Positions 40,909-50,224 of a stretch of 64,000 nt of DNA are shown here, piece after piece (the first letter of the stretch is position 1; every line of letters begins with the position of its first letter). The notes beneath the pieces are model-generated. The model was not told the origin of the DNA. It saw only the letters and a list, made by a program, of their open reading frames with translations, and ran no database searches. The position numbers and the translations under genes are program-made. Source of the DNA: an uncultured Clostridia bacterium (GTDB taxonomy: Bacteria; Bacillota; Clostridia; Christensenellales; Borkfalkiaceae); contig CANQOB010000001.1 of assembly GCA_947625385.1 (NCBI GenBank), forward strand, positions 43,507 to 107,506, given 5' to 3'.

Positions 40909-41430
40909 TTATGTCAGATAGAGTACTATGTTCCCTTCCGATTTTGTGCGCTTCATGTCGATGACGCGCTGGTTGGACGACCCGCGGAATTTCAGCCGGA
41001 TATCTTTCAGCTCTTCCACGAACGGACCGTCGACAAGAATATCGATCGACGAGAGCAGTTCCCCCGTCACCTCGCAATTCGCCTGCGGCTCTTTCATCCG
41101 CGTGCCGTCGAACGTAAAACCCGTATAGCACCAGATGTTCTTTTCGGGGAAGCGCGCCCTGACTTCTTGGAGGAAAGGGACGAGACCGCGCTGGTTGGCG
41201 GGCTCGAAAGGTTCCCCTCCGAGCAGGGAAAGCCCCGCGATGTGCGCAGGGGAAAGCGCCGTCATGATTTCCTCCCGCAAGGCATCGTCAAACGGTCTGC
41301 CGTAGGAAAAATCCCACGCGATGCTGTTGAAACAATTCTTGCAGTGCCGCGTACAACCCGAAACGAAGAGGGATACACGAACTCCCTCTCCGTTGGCAAT
41401 GTCTGTTTTTTTGATTTCCGCAATATTCAT
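40909..41430 (-). CDS. nrdG: Anaerobic ribonucleotide reductase activating protein
   Basis: 173-residue radical SAM activase. CTRHCKNC carries the CxxxCxxC iron-sulfur motif, with GLSLLGGEP after it. It installs the glycyl radical in NrdD. ATG 41430 is 2 bp past the nrdD stop, within the same operon. A dispersed-repeat copy provides the last codons (IVLYLT) and the TAA stop; the ancestral end has likely been replaced. Confidence 0.93.
   Translation of the reverse strand: MNIAEIKKTDIANGEGVRVSLFVSGCTRHCKNCFNSIAWDFSYGRPFDDALREEIMTALSPAHIAGLSLLGGEPFEPANQRGLVPFLQEVRARFPEKNIWCYTGFTFDGTRMKEPQANCEVTGELLSSIDILVDGPFVEELKDIRLKFRGSSNQRVIDMKRTKSEGNIVLYLT
40910..40933 (+). repeat. Dispersed repeat, copy 6, at the nrdG 3' end
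   Basis: TATGTCAGATAGAGTACT followed by ATGTTC. Read on the minus strand it supplies the final codons and the stop of nrdG. Confidence 0.75.
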
Positions 41431-41432
41431 GA

Positions 41433-43604
41433 TCACAAATGCAAGACGCGGTCTTTGATCTCCTGCGTTCTGCCCTGATTCCAGAACTGTGTTCCGATGT
41501 ATCCGCAGGTGCGCCGCGCGACGTTCATCTTGTTTTGGTCGCGGTTGTGGCAGTGCGGGCATTCCCAAAGCAGTTTCCCGTCCTCCTCCACGATGCCGAT
41601 CTCTCCGTCGTAGCCGCAGACCTGGCAGTAGTCGCTCTTGGTGTTGAGCTCGGCGTACATGATATTGTCGTAAATATATTGCATCACGGCGATGACGGCG
41701 GGGATATTGTCCTGCATGTTGGGGACCTCGACGTAGGAAATGGCGCCGCCGGGCGAGAGTTGCTGGAACTCGCTCTCGAATTTCAACTTGGTGAACGCAT
41801 CGATGGGCTCGGTCACATGGACGTGGTAGCTGTTCGTGATATAGTTCTTATCCGTCACGCCCGGGATGACGCCGAAGCGCTGTTGCAGGCACTTCGCGAA
41901 CTTGTACGTCGTGCTTTCGAGCGGCGTGCCGTAGAGCGAGAAGTCGATATTGTGTTTCGCCTTCCACTCCTTGCATTTATCGTTCATGTGCTGCATGACG
42001 GCGAGCGCGAAGGGCTTTGCTGCCTCGTCGGTGTGCGATTTGCCCGTCATGTATTTCGTGCATTCGTACAGACCCGCATAGCCGAGGGAGATCGTCGAGT
42101 ATCCGCCGTACAGCAGTTTGTCGATCTTTTCGCCCTTTTTGAGGCGGGCGAGCGCGCCGTACTGCCAAAGGATGGGCGCCGCGTCGGACAGCGTGCCTTT
42201 GAGACGGTTGTGCCTGTACAGGAGCGCACGGTAGCAGATATCGAGACGTTCATCGAAAATGCGCCAGAATTCCGCCTCGTCGCCGTGGGAGGAGAGCGCT
42301 ACGTCCACCAGGTTGATGGTGACGACGCCCTGGTTGAATCTGCCGTAGTACTTCGGTTTGCCGTTCTCGTCGACATAGGGCGTGAGGAAGCTGCGGCAAC
42401 CCATGCAGGTATAGCAATGTCCCTCGCCGTTCTTGTCGATCTTGTATTCGAGCATCTTCTTCTCGGAGATATAGTCGGGCACCATGCGCTTTGCCGTGCA
42501 GCGCGCCGCAAGCTCGGTGAGATAGAAGTACTTCGTCCCCTCGCGCACGTTGTCCTCTTCGAGCACATAGATAAGTTTGGGGAACGCGGGCGTCACCCAT
42601 ACGCCGGATTCGTTCTTGACGCCGCGGATGCGCTGGTTGAGCGTCTCCTCGATGATCATCGCGAGATCGTCGCGCTCGCGCTCGTTGCGCGCTTCGCCGA
42701 GATACATGAACACGGTGACAAAGGGCGCCTGTCCGTTGGTGGTGAGCAGCGTCACGACCTGGTATTGGATGGTCTGAATCCCCTTCCTGATCTCGTCGCG
42801 GAGACGCTTTTCGGCGATCTCATCGATCTTCGCACCGTCGGTCACCCCCACGTTCGCGAGTTCCTCGGCGACATCGCTGCGAATCTTTTGCCTGCTGATG
42901 TCCACAAAGGGCGCAAGGTGCGTCAAAGAGATGCTCTGCCCGCCGTATTGGTTGGAGGCGACCTGCGCAATGATCTGCGTGGCGATATTGCACGCCGTCG
43001 AGAAGGAATGCGGCTTCTCGATGAACGTCCCCGAGATCACCGTGCCGTTTTGAAGCATATCTTCAAGATTGACGAGGTCGCAGTTGTGCATGTGCTGCGC
43101 GAAATAGTCGGCGTCGTGGAAGTGGATGAGCCCCTCGTCGTGCGCGGCGACGATGTCGGGCGGCAGAAGGATGCGGCGCGTGAGATCTTTGGAGACTTCG
43201 CCCGCCATATAGTCGCGCTGGACGGAGTTGACGGTCGGATTCTTGTTGGAATTCTCCTGCTTGACCTCCTCGTTGTTGCACTCGATGAGGGTGAGAATCT
43301 GATCGTCCGTCGTGTTGGACTTTCTCGCGAGCATGCGGGAATAGCGGTACGTGATGTACTTGCGCGCGACGGCAAACGCCTTCTGGTCCATGATCTGGTT
43401 CTCGACAAAGTCCTGAATCTCCTCCACGCTGACGGCGCGGTTGAGATCGCCCGCGAGCGCGGTGACCCTGTCGGCAATGAGCCCGATCTGCGCCTCGGAA
43501 AGGCGGTTCGCTTCGCTGACTTCATTGTTTGCCTTGCGGATCGCGTTGAGAATCTTTGTAATGTCGAAGGCGACTTCCGCCCCGTTCCGTTTGATGATCT
43601 TCAT
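41433..43604 (-). CDS. nrdD: Anaerobic ribonucleoside-triphosphate reductase
   Basis: 723 residues: N-terminal ATP-cone (about 1-90; IIKRNGAEVAFDITKI), large catalytic barrel, a Cys-rich zinc site (CQVCGYDG, CPHC) and the glycyl-radical motif RRTCGYIGTQFW near the C-terminus. It reduces NTPs to dNTPs without oxygen. ATG 43604 follows AAAGGAGAAGAT. A longer upstream frame is rejected: it crosses the promoter and NrdR boxes. Confidence 0.96.
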   Translation of the reverse strand: MKIIKRNGAEVAFDITKILNAIRKANNEVSEANRLSEAQIGLIADRVTALAGDLNRAVSVEEIQDFVENQIMDQKAFAVARKYITYRYSRMLARKSNTTDDQILTLIECNNEEVKQENSNKNPTVNSVQRDYMAGEVSKDLTRRILLPPDIVAAHDEGLIHFHDADYFAQHMHNCDLVNLEDMLQNGTVISGTFIEKPHSFSTACNIATQIIAQVASNQYGGQSISLTHLAPFVDISRQKIRSDVAEELANVGVTDGAKIDEIAEKRLRDEIRKGIQTIQYQVVTLLTTNGQAPFVTVFMYLGEARNERERDDLAMIIEETLNQRIRGVKNESGVWVTPAFPKLIYVLEEDNVREGTKYFYLTELAARCTAKRMVPDYISEKKMLEYKIDKNGEGHCYTCMGCRSFLTPYVDENGKPKYYGRFNQGVVTINLVDVALSSHGDEAEFWRIFDERLDICYRALLYRHNRLKGTLSDAAPILWQYGALARLKKGEKIDKLLYGGYSTISLGYAGLYECTKYMTGKSHTDEAAKPFALAVMQHMNDKCKEWKAKHNIDFSLYGTPLESTTYKFAKCLQQRFGVIPGVTDKNYITNSYHVHVTEPIDAFTKLKFESEFQQLSPGGAISYVEVPNMQDNIPAVIAVMQYIYDNIMYAELNTKSDYCQVCGYDGEIGIVEEDGKLLWECPHCHNRDQNKMNVARRTCGYIGTQFWNQGRTQEIKDRVLHL

Positions 43605-43663
43605 ATCTTCTCCTTTCTGTCTTTCGTGAGCCCGCCCTCTTGCATGCGGCGAGGAAAAAATCG

Positions 43664-43682
43664 TTCCCTCCGAAGGGAACAC
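43664..43682 (-). other. Stem-loop in the nrdD leader
   Basis: Arms GTTCCCT / AGGGAAC with a four-base loop just downstream of the -10 box; no T-run. Confidence 0.45.
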
Positions 43683-43686
43683 ACTT

Positions 43687-43715
43687 ATTATACTCCGAAC
43701 GCCGCGGCTTGTCAA
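43687..43715 (-). promoter_or_regulatory. nrdDG promoter
   Basis: Minus strand perfect TTGACA (43710-43715), 17 bp, perfect TATAAT (43687-43692). Confidence 0.85.
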
Positions 43716-43723
43716 GGGTTTTG

Positions 43724-43771
43724 CCACAATATTTTGATAAAAAAATTTTCGCCGACCACTATATCTTGTGG
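43724..43771 (-). promoter_or_regulatory. Pair of NrdR boxes upstream of nrdD
   Basis: CCACAATATTTTGATA (43724-43739) and CCACTATATCTTGTGG (43756-43771), centre spacing 32 bp or three helical turns, as is usual for NrdR. They lie upstream of the -35 box. Confidence 0.75.
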
Positions 43772-43833
43772 TCGGCACGAATCATGGCGAATTATGGGCG
43801 TGAAACAAAAAGCGCAGAGCGTTACACGGATAC

Positions 43834-44499
43834 TCAGAGCAATCTCGTCCCGTTGATGATCAGAACGAATTCACAGCCGAGGAAGAGCGCCGCCCTTCTC
43901 GAAAGCTGCATCCGCGTGAAATAGATCTCGAAATAGTCCATGACGGGACAGATCGAGGTGTCGATCTCGATGTGCAGCGCGATCGTCTTTGCCTCCCGGT
44001 CCACCGTGAGGAAGGAGCGGTCTGCGGCGAGATTCACCCGGTCGTGGATATTGGCTTTGAGCACGTTTGTGATGGACTTTTTGACGCGGCTCTTGTGTAC
44101 GTCCGCCTTGTCCGCAATAATGAGCGCCGAGGAAATATCGGAGACGGGCGTGCCGAACGCCTCGTCGTGGTTGCCGATCGCCATCATGATCTCCGCCGCG
44201 GGCTCGTACTCCATGCCGAGGCGGGTGAGGATATGGTAGGCAAGAATCGCGCCGCTCTGGGCGTGGTCGGTGCGGTTGACGCAGTTGCCGACGTCATGCA
44301 GATAGCCTGCGATCTCGGCGAGCTGCACGCGCTCCTCGGGATACCCCAGCCCGCGCAACACGTCGCCCGACCATTTGCTGACGATTCCCGCATGCCTGCG
44401 GGAATGTTCGGTGAATTTGAGCGCCTCGGTCTGCATCTCCGCCATCGCCATGATGGCTTCCACTTCCTTGTCCGCCCTGATTCTTGCAAGTTCTATCAT
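43834..44499 (-). CDS. HD-domain phosphohydrolase
   Basis: 221 residues with the HD metal site: HSRRHAGIV, GYLHDVGN (His-Asp) and a later NHDEAF. Helical N-terminus. It should hydrolyse a phosphomonoester or phosphodiester nucleotide; the substrate is unknown. CGGAG precedes ATG, which directly follows the PfkB-type kinase stop. Confidence 0.85.
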   Translation of the reverse strand: MIELARIRADKEVEAIMAMAEMQTEALKFTEHSRRHAGIVSKWSGDVLRGLGYPEERVQLAEIAGYLHDVGNCVNRTDHAQSGAILAYHILTRLGMEYEPAAEIMMAIGNHDEAFGTPVSDISSALIIADKADVHKSRVKKSITNVLKANIHDRVNLAADRSFLTVDREAKTIALHIEIDTSICPVMDYFEIYFTRMQLSRRAALFLGCEFVLIINGTRLL

Positions 44500-45423
44500 T
44501 CAAAACTCCGTAACGGAAAGCCCCGCAAAGATCTCGTCGTATTTTTTTCTTGCGAAAGACGTCGTCCCGAGCGTCGTTACGGCGGCGGTTCCTGCGGCAA
44601 CGCCTGCGCGCAGGATATCGGGCAGATCCGCCCCTTGCTCCATCATGACCGCCGCGGCAGCGACCATCGCGTCCCCTGCGCCCACCGTGGAGTTGACCGC
44701 CACATTGATACTCTTGGAGTAGCAGGCGCGCACGCCGTCCGTGATGACCGCGCCGTCCTTTCCGAGAGACAGAAGCACCGTCTTTGCGCCCCGCTCGACG
44801 AGCTCCCTGCATGCGGACAGGACGTCCTCCCTGTTGCCGAGTTCTTTCCCGAGGGATTGTTCGAGTTCCTGCCGATTCGGCTTGACGAGATCGACTCCCG
44901 CGCCGAGCGCAGCGAGCAAGCGGGCACCTTCAGTATCTGCGATTCGCAGAGAACGATGACTCACTGCGTCAAAAATTCTTTTGTAGAACGAAGGGTCGAC
45001 CCCGCGGGGCAGCCCGCCCGAAATGACGGTGACGTCCGCCGTCGAGGAGAGACGCTCCACCTCGAACACGAGGTCGTCCAGCCTCTCCTCCCCCACGGCG
45101 AATCCCACGTCGTTGATCTCCGTGAGCATGGAGCGCTTGTCTATGATCTTATAGTTCTCGCGCACGCGCCCGCTGTTCCATATAAAAGAATAGGGAACGC
45201 CTTCCCTGTCGAGCTCGCGCTCGAACATGGCGCCGTTCTCCCGATACATGAACCCCGTCGTGAAGGCGCGCGCCCCCAGCCGGTGCACGCCGACCGCCAC
45301 GTTGAGCGCTTTGCCGGTGTAGGCGACCGTTTTATTCTTGACGACGTTCATTCTGCCGATATTCAGCGAGTCGAGTTCGATGGTGACATCGACGCTCGGA
45401 CTCATACAGACGGTTAAGATCAT
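44500..45423 (-). CDS. fruK: PfkB-family kinase, 1-phosphofructokinase-like
   Basis: 307 residues of the ribokinase fold: GKALNVAVGVHRLG near residue 38 and the C-terminal STVGAGDAMVAAA with the catalytic Asp. Closest in style to 1-phosphofructokinase/tagatose-6-phosphate kinase. No fruA PTS gene or fruR adjoins it, so its physiological substrate may differ. GAGGGCAGAG precedes the ATG. Confidence 0.8.
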   Translation of the reverse strand: MILTVCMSPSVDVTIELDSLNIGRMNVVKNKTVAYTGKALNVAVGVHRLGARAFTTGFMYRENGAMFERELDREGVPYSFIWNSGRVRENYKIIDKRSMLTEINDVGFAVGEERLDDLVFEVERLSSTADVTVISGGLPRGVDPSFYKRIFDAVSHRSLRIADTEGARLLAALGAGVDLVKPNRQELEQSLGKELGNREDVLSACRELVERGAKTVLLSLGKDGAVITDGVRACYSKSINVAVNSTVGAGDAMVAAAAVMMEQGADLPDILRAGVAAGTAAVTTLGTTSFARKKYDEIFAGLSVTEF

Positions 45424-45453
45424 CTCTGCCCTCTTCTCGCTGCACAGAGTATT

Positions 45454-45479
45454 GCGAGGGAAACGAAGCGTTTCCTCGC
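45454..45479. other. Stem-loop between pfkA and the fruK-like gene
   Basis: Arms GCGAGG-AAACG / CGTTT-CCTCGC with one bulged G and a 3-nt loop. No T-run follows on the minus strand, so it may be a weak terminator of pfkA or a leader structure. TATAAT on the minus strand lies at 45481-45486. Confidence 0.45.
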
Positions 45480-45550
45480 CATTATAGTATCATATCAAAG
45501 AACGGATTTCAAGACCTTTGGTAAAAAAACCGTGAATTTTCCCGAAATGC

Positions 45551-46513
45551 TCACATGGAGATCATCTGCAAGGTCTCGTACAACTCGTAATTGAAGCGCT
45601 TCTTCATGGACACCGCTTCGATGATGTCCATATCGATGATCTCGTTCTTGCGGATGCCGACGACGCGGTTGCCGATGCCGTCTTTGAGAAGGCGCACGGC
45701 TTTGTTGCCGAATTGCGCCGCGAGCATCCTGTCCGCCATCGAGGGCGAACCGCCGCGCTGCACGTGTCCGATATTGGTGGAGCGGACGGAATGCTCGGTG
45801 ACCGACTGCAATTTCTCGGCGAACGCATCGGCGCTCGTGACGCCCTCCGCCACCACGATGATGTTGGAATGCTTGCCGTTCTCGCGGGAGCGGTTGATGC
45901 GCATGATGACGTCGTCCATGTCGTAGGGAATCTCGGGCACGATGATGATCTCCGCACCCGACGTAATGCCCGCGTACAGGGCGATATCGCCGCAGTGCCG
46001 CCCCATGACTTCCACGACGGAGATGCGCTCGTGCGATTCCATCGTATCGCGGAGTTTGTTGATGATCTCGATGCAGGTGTTGACCGCCGTATCGAACCCG
46101 AGTGTATAATCCGTATAGGCAAGATCGTTGTCGATCGTGCCCGGAATCCCGATGGTGGGGATGCCGTACGTCTCCGTAAGGCATTTTGCGCCGCGGAACG
46201 AGCCGTCCCCGCCGATGACGACGAGTCCCTCGATGCCGTGCTCCGCGAGCGTTTTCACCGCCTTTTCCTGCCCTTCCCGCTCAAACATTTCGAGGCAGCG
46301 CGCCGTGCGCAGCATGGTGCCGCCGCGGTGAACGATATTGGAGACGCTGCGCATGCTCATGGGAACGGTCAAATCGTCGATGAGTCCCTTATAGCCGCGT
46401 TCGATTCCGACCACTTCCATGCCGAAGTAGATCGCGGTCCGCACGACCGCGCGGATGGCGGCGTTCATGCCGGGCGCATCGCCGCCGCTTGTGAGTAATC
46501 CGATTCTTTTCAT
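45551..46513 (-). CDS. pfkA: ATP-dependent 6-phosphofructokinase
   Basis: 320 residues, typical bacterial PfkA. MKRIGLLTSGGDAPGMNAAI, then GGDGSFRGA (ATP site) and GTIDNDLAYTDYTLGFDTA (catalytic Asp). Gateway of glycolysis. Of two nearby ATGs I choose the second, six bases after GGAGG. Promoter TTTGCT, 17 bp, TATAAT (46549-46554) between it and dnaE. Confidence 0.96.
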   Translation of the reverse strand: MKRIGLLTSGGDAPGMNAAIRAVVRTAIYFGMEVVGIERGYKGLIDDLTVPMSMRSVSNIVHRGGTMLRTARCLEMFEREGQEKAVKTLAEHGIEGLVVIGGDGSFRGAKCLTETYGIPTIGIPGTIDNDLAYTDYTLGFDTAVNTCIEIINKLRDTMESHERISVVEVMGRHCGDIALYAGITSGAEIIIVPEIPYDMDDVIMRINRSRENGKHSNIIVVAEGVTSADAFAEKLQSVTEHSVRSTNIGHVQRGGSPSMADRMLAAQFGNKAVRLLKDGIGNRVVGIRKNEIIDMDIIEAVSMKKRFNYELYETLQMISM

Positions 46514-46548
46514 TCTCATCCTCCGAAGTCTATTCTGTCCGAATAAGT

Positions 46549-46577
46549 ATTATAACAGATTTTTCGCAAAAAGCAAA
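46549..46577 (-). promoter_or_regulatory. pfkA promoter
   Basis: Minus strand TTTGCT (46572-46577), 17 bp, TATAAT (46549-46554). Confidence 0.65.
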
Positions 46578-46615
46578 GAAAACCGCCGTGTATTTTGAAT
46601 TCGGATGAAAAATTT

Positions 46616-49600
46616 TTACACGAGTTTGACTGCCTCCGCGGGCAGGAAGGTGCGGATCTCCGCCATGAACGCGCGCGAAGGGTTGACGGAAAATTCGTAC
46701 CGCTTTCCGCCGTTCAGAATCTTACACTTCGTCTTGCCCGCATATTCGGCGACCATTTCGAGAAATTCTCCGAAGTCCTGCTCCCCGAGCGAGCGGGCGT
46801 CCAGCCAGAGGACCTGCTCTTTCTCTTCGTGCACGATTTGGGGTTTTTCCTCCGGCAAAACGAACTCCGCAAACGAGTCCACGATGATGACGGGGAGCTT
46901 TTCCGGCTCGATATCGATCTTCCCCGTGACGGTGACCACCGCATCCTTTTTCAAAAACGCCTTCGCCCGCTCGAATATGCGCGGGAATGCGACGCACTCC
47001 ACGCTCCCGTACAGGTCCTCGACGGTGACGAACGCCATGGGCGCGCCCGATTTGGTATTCAGACGCTTGACGGAGGCGACGATGCCCCCCATCGTGACGC
47101 TGTCGCCGTTTTTGATGCGCATGTACGTTCTGTCCTTGGTCTCGGGGTCCTCCTCGTAGTCGGCGAGCATGCCGCAATGGAACGTCGCGTTCTCGAAATA
47201 TTTCGCATAGGCGCGGAAAGGATGCCCGCTGACGTACACGCCGAGCACGGATTTTTCCTTGGAGAGCAGGTCGGCAGCCTCCCATTCGGGAAGATTGGGA
47301 TAGGTGACTTCGGGCGCCTTCTCCTCGAGGATATCGCCGAAGAGAGACATCTGCGCGCTCCCCCTCTGCTTGTCGATTCCCTGCACCCTGCGCATGAGCT
47401 CCTCATACACGGCGGCATACTGGGCGCGCGCCCTGCCGAATCCGTCGAACGCGCCGCCGAAGATGAGCGCCTCCACCATGCGCTTGTTGACGAACTTGGT
47501 GCAGCGCATGCAGAAATCGGAAAAGTCCTTGAACGCACCGTTTGTGTTGCGCTCCTCGATGACCTGCTCCATCGCGCCCAGCCCCACGCCGCGCAGCGCG
47601 CAGAGACCGAAGCGGAGTCCGTTCCCCTCCACCGAAAAGTATGCCTTGGAGCGGTTGACGTCGGGAGGATAGACCGCGATGTTGCGCTCTTTCATATAGA
47701 CGACATACTTTGCGATCTCCTCGATCTTGTCGATGCGGTTGTTGAGCACGCCCGCGAGGAATTCCTTGGGATAGTACTTTTTGAGATACGCCGTCTGGTA
47801 GGTGACGACGGAATACGCCGCCGCATGCGATTTGTTGAAGGCGTAGGAAGCGAAACTCTCCATCTGCGCGAAGAGCTCGGCGGCGACGTCCTCCGAAATG
47901 CCGTGCGCGACACAGCCCGAAACGGTCCCGACGATCTCCTGCCCGTCCTTGGTGTGACCGATGACCTTCCCGAGATTGCCGTGGATGAAGATGTCCTTCT
48001 GCGCCATCAGCTCGGAGCGGTGCTTTTTCGCCATGGCGCGGCGCACGAGATCCGCCTGTCCGAGGGAGTAGCCCGCAAGATTTTGGAAGATCTGCATGAC
48101 TTGCTCCTGATAGATGATGACGCCGTACGTCTTTTCGAGGATGGGTCTGAGGAGCGGCGTGAGATAGGTGATATGTTCGGGATCCGCCCTGTTTTTGAGA
48201 TAGGCGGGGATGAAATCCATGGGACCGGGACGGTACAGCGAAATGCCTGCGATGAGATCTTCGAGGCAGTTGGGTTGGAGCTGCTTCATGAACCGCTTCA
48301 TGCCGCCCTGCTCGAGCTGGAACACCGCGTCGGTATCCCCCTCGGCGATGAGCCGGTAGGCGCCCTCGTCCGCACAGCTTTGATCGAACTCCACGCGCAC
48401 GCCGTAATCCTCATAGATATAGTCGCACGCCTTCTTGATGTCGGTGAGCGTCGTCAGGGCGAGGAAGTCCATTTTCAGCATGCCGATGGACTCCACTTCC
48501 TTCATGTCGAACTGGGTCGTCACGTCCTCCCCGTTGCGGGAGAGCGGGACGTTATCCGCGATCTTTTTGCGGCAGATGACGACGCCCGCGGCGTGCATGG
48601 AGGTGTTGCGCGGCATCCCCTCGAGCTTCAAGCCCATATCGATGACGCGCTTCAAGGTCTCGTCGCTCTCATAGATCTCCACGAACTCGGCATTTCGCTT
48701 GCTCTCCTGTTCGTTGAGCTTCTTCACCGCTTCGTCGTGCTTGTCCGAATCCCCTTCGCTGTCCTTGACCGCCTGGCGGCACTTCTCGAGATTGAGCCCG
48801 AGGAGCTCCCGGATGGTGGATTTCCCGTCCATGAGTTTGGTGATCCGGTCGGTCTCCGCATAGGGAACGCGCATGACCCTGCCCACGTCCTTGATGACGG
48901 CGCGCGAGGCGAGCGTTCCGAAGGTGACGATCTGGGCGACGTTCTCGGGATGATAGCGCTTGCGGACGTACTCGATGGTCTCCGCCCGTCTCGCCGTGCA
49001 GAAGTCGACATCGAAGTCCGGCATGCTGACGCGGTCGGGATTGAGAAAGCGCTCGAAGAGCAGATCGTAGCGGAGCGGGTCGACGTTGGTGATTCCGATG
49101 GCGTAGGCGACGATGCTGCCGACGCCCGAACCCCGCCCGGGTCCCACCGGGATATCGTGCAGGCGCGACCAGTTGATATAGTCCCAAACGATCAGGAAAT
49201 AGTCGGCAAACCCCATTTTGATGATGACGCCGAGCTCGTACTCCGCCCGCGCCTTGATCTCGTCCGTGATGACGGGATACCTGCCCGGGAGCCGCTCCCA
49301 CGTCAGGCGCGTCAAAAATTCGGGGGACGGCGTGCCGTCGTCGGCGGTATAGAGCGGGATGAGGCTCTTATCATAGACGGGGTCGCCGTTATCTTTGAGG
49401 TTGAAGGGCGTGTCGGTATCCGAAACTTTGTCCGCGATGACCCGCGTGTTGGAGATCGCCTCGGGATACTCCTTGAACAGCTCCGCCATCTCGTCGCCCG
49501 ACTTCATATAGAACTCGTGCGTCTGCATCTTCATGCGCCCGGGGTCGTCGAGGGTGCGCTTGGTCTGGATGCACATGAGCACGTCCTGCATCTCCCAATC

Positions 49601-50224
49601 ATCCTTGCCGAGATAGTGCACGTCGTTCGTGGCGACGAGCGGGATGCCCGTCTCCCGCGAGAGGCGCGCGATGAGAGGCAGGATCTTTTTCTGCTCGGGG
49701 ATGCCGTGGTCCTGAATTTCGAGGTAAAAGTCCTCCCCGAACGCCTCCCTCATCGAGAGCGCGAACGCTTTCGCCCCCTCGTAGTCGTCCGCCAACAAAA
49801 GGCGCGGGATGCGCCCCGCAAGACAGGCGGAGAGGCATATGACGCCCTCGGTGTGCTCTTTGAGCACGGTGTAATCGATGCGCGGGCGGTAGTAGAACCC
49901 GTCGACGAAGGCGAGAGAATCGAGCTGGACGAGATTGATGTACCCCGCGCGGTTCTTGGCGAGCAAGATGAGGTGGTCGGCATGCTGTTCGGTGCGCGAA
50001 CGGTAATTGTCCGTCACATAAAATTCGCAGCCGATGATGGATTTGATGCCCTTTTTCTTGCATTTTTCCGCAAATTTCAGGGAGGCATACATGTTGCCGT
50101 GATCGGTGACCGCGACCGTGTCGATATGATTTTCGACACAGTGGCGCACGAGATCGTCCACTTTTACGGCGCCGTCGAGAAGGCTGTATTCGGTATGAAG
50201 ATGAAGATGTACGAAATCAGTCAT
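46616..50224 (-). CDS. dnaE: DNA polymerase III alpha subunit, DnaE type
   Basis: 1202 residues. N-terminal PHP domain (FVHLHLHTEYSLLDGAVK), catalytic palm with GPGRGSGVGSIVAYA and the Asp pair MPDFDVDF, a helix-hairpin-helix and beta-binding region, and a C-terminal OB fold (VTMGGIVASVKRLN). In Firmicutes DnaE starts strands and hands over to PolC. It overlaps whiA by eight bases. Confidence 0.97.
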   Translation of the reverse strand: MTDFVHLHLHTEYSLLDGAVKVDDLVRHCVENHIDTVAVTDHGNMYASLKFAEKCKKKGIKSIIGCEFYVTDNYRSRTEQHADHLILLAKNRAGYINLVQLDSLAFVDGFYYRPRIDYTVLKEHTEGVICLSACLAGRIPRLLLADDYEGAKAFALSMREAFGEDFYLEIQDHGIPEQKKILPLIARLSRETGIPLVATNDVHYLGKDDWEMQDVLMCIQTKRTLDDPGRMKMQTHEFYMKSGDEMAELFKEYPEAISNTRVIADKVSDTDTPFNLKDNGDPVYDKSLIPLYTADDGTPSPEFLTRLTWERLPGRYPVITDEIKARAEYELGVIIKMGFADYFLIVWDYINWSRLHDIPVGPGRGSGVGSIVAYAIGITNVDPLRYDLLFERFLNPDRVSMPDFDVDFCTARRAETIEYVRKRYHPENVAQIVTFGTLASRAVIKDVGRVMRVPYAETDRITKLMDGKSTIRELLGLNLEKCRQAVKDSEGDSDKHDEAVKKLNEQESKRNAEFVEIYESDETLKRVIDMGLKLEGMPRNTSMHAAGVVICRKKIADNVPLSRNGEDVTTQFDMKEVESIGMLKMDFLALTTLTDIKKACDYIYEDYGVRVEFDQSCADEGAYRLIAEGDTDAVFQLEQGGMKRFMKQLQPNCLEDLIAGISLYRPGPMDFIPAYLKNRADPEHITYLTPLLRPILEKTYGVIIYQEQVMQIFQNLAGYSLGQADLVRRAMAKKHRSELMAQKDIFIHGNLGKVIGHTKDGQEIVGTVSGCVAHGISEDVAAELFAQMESFASYAFNKSHAAAYSVVTYQTAYLKKYYPKEFLAGVLNNRIDKIEEIAKYVVYMKERNIAVYPPDVNRSKAYFSVEGNGLRFGLCALRGVGLGAMEQVIEERNTNGAFKDFSDFCMRCTKFVNKRMVEALIFGGAFDGFGRARAQYAAVYEELMRRVQGIDKQRGSAQMSLFGDILEEKAPEVTYPNLPEWEAADLLSKEKSVLGVYVSGHPFRAYAKYFENATFHCGMLADYEEDPETKDRTYMRIKNGDSVTMGGIVASVKRLNTKSGAPMAFVTVEDLYGSVECVAFPRIFERAKAFLKKDAVVTVTGKIDIEPEKLPVIIVDSFAEFVLPEEKPQIVHEEKEQVLWLDARSLGEQDFGEFLEMVAEYAGKTKCKILNGGKRYEFSVNPSRAFMAEIRTFLPAEAVKLV

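Noticed and set aside
37563..40964. A 1133-residue open frame on the plus strand over the CobW and M29 genes
   Set aside because: Antisense shadow; the minus-strand genes have clear motifs. The hydrophobic Val/Met block is only the complement of the His/Asp codons.
45430..45455. A further copy of the dispersed repeat
   Set aside because: On the minus strand only CAATACTCTGT matches; the dyad is missing, so chance similarity is likely.
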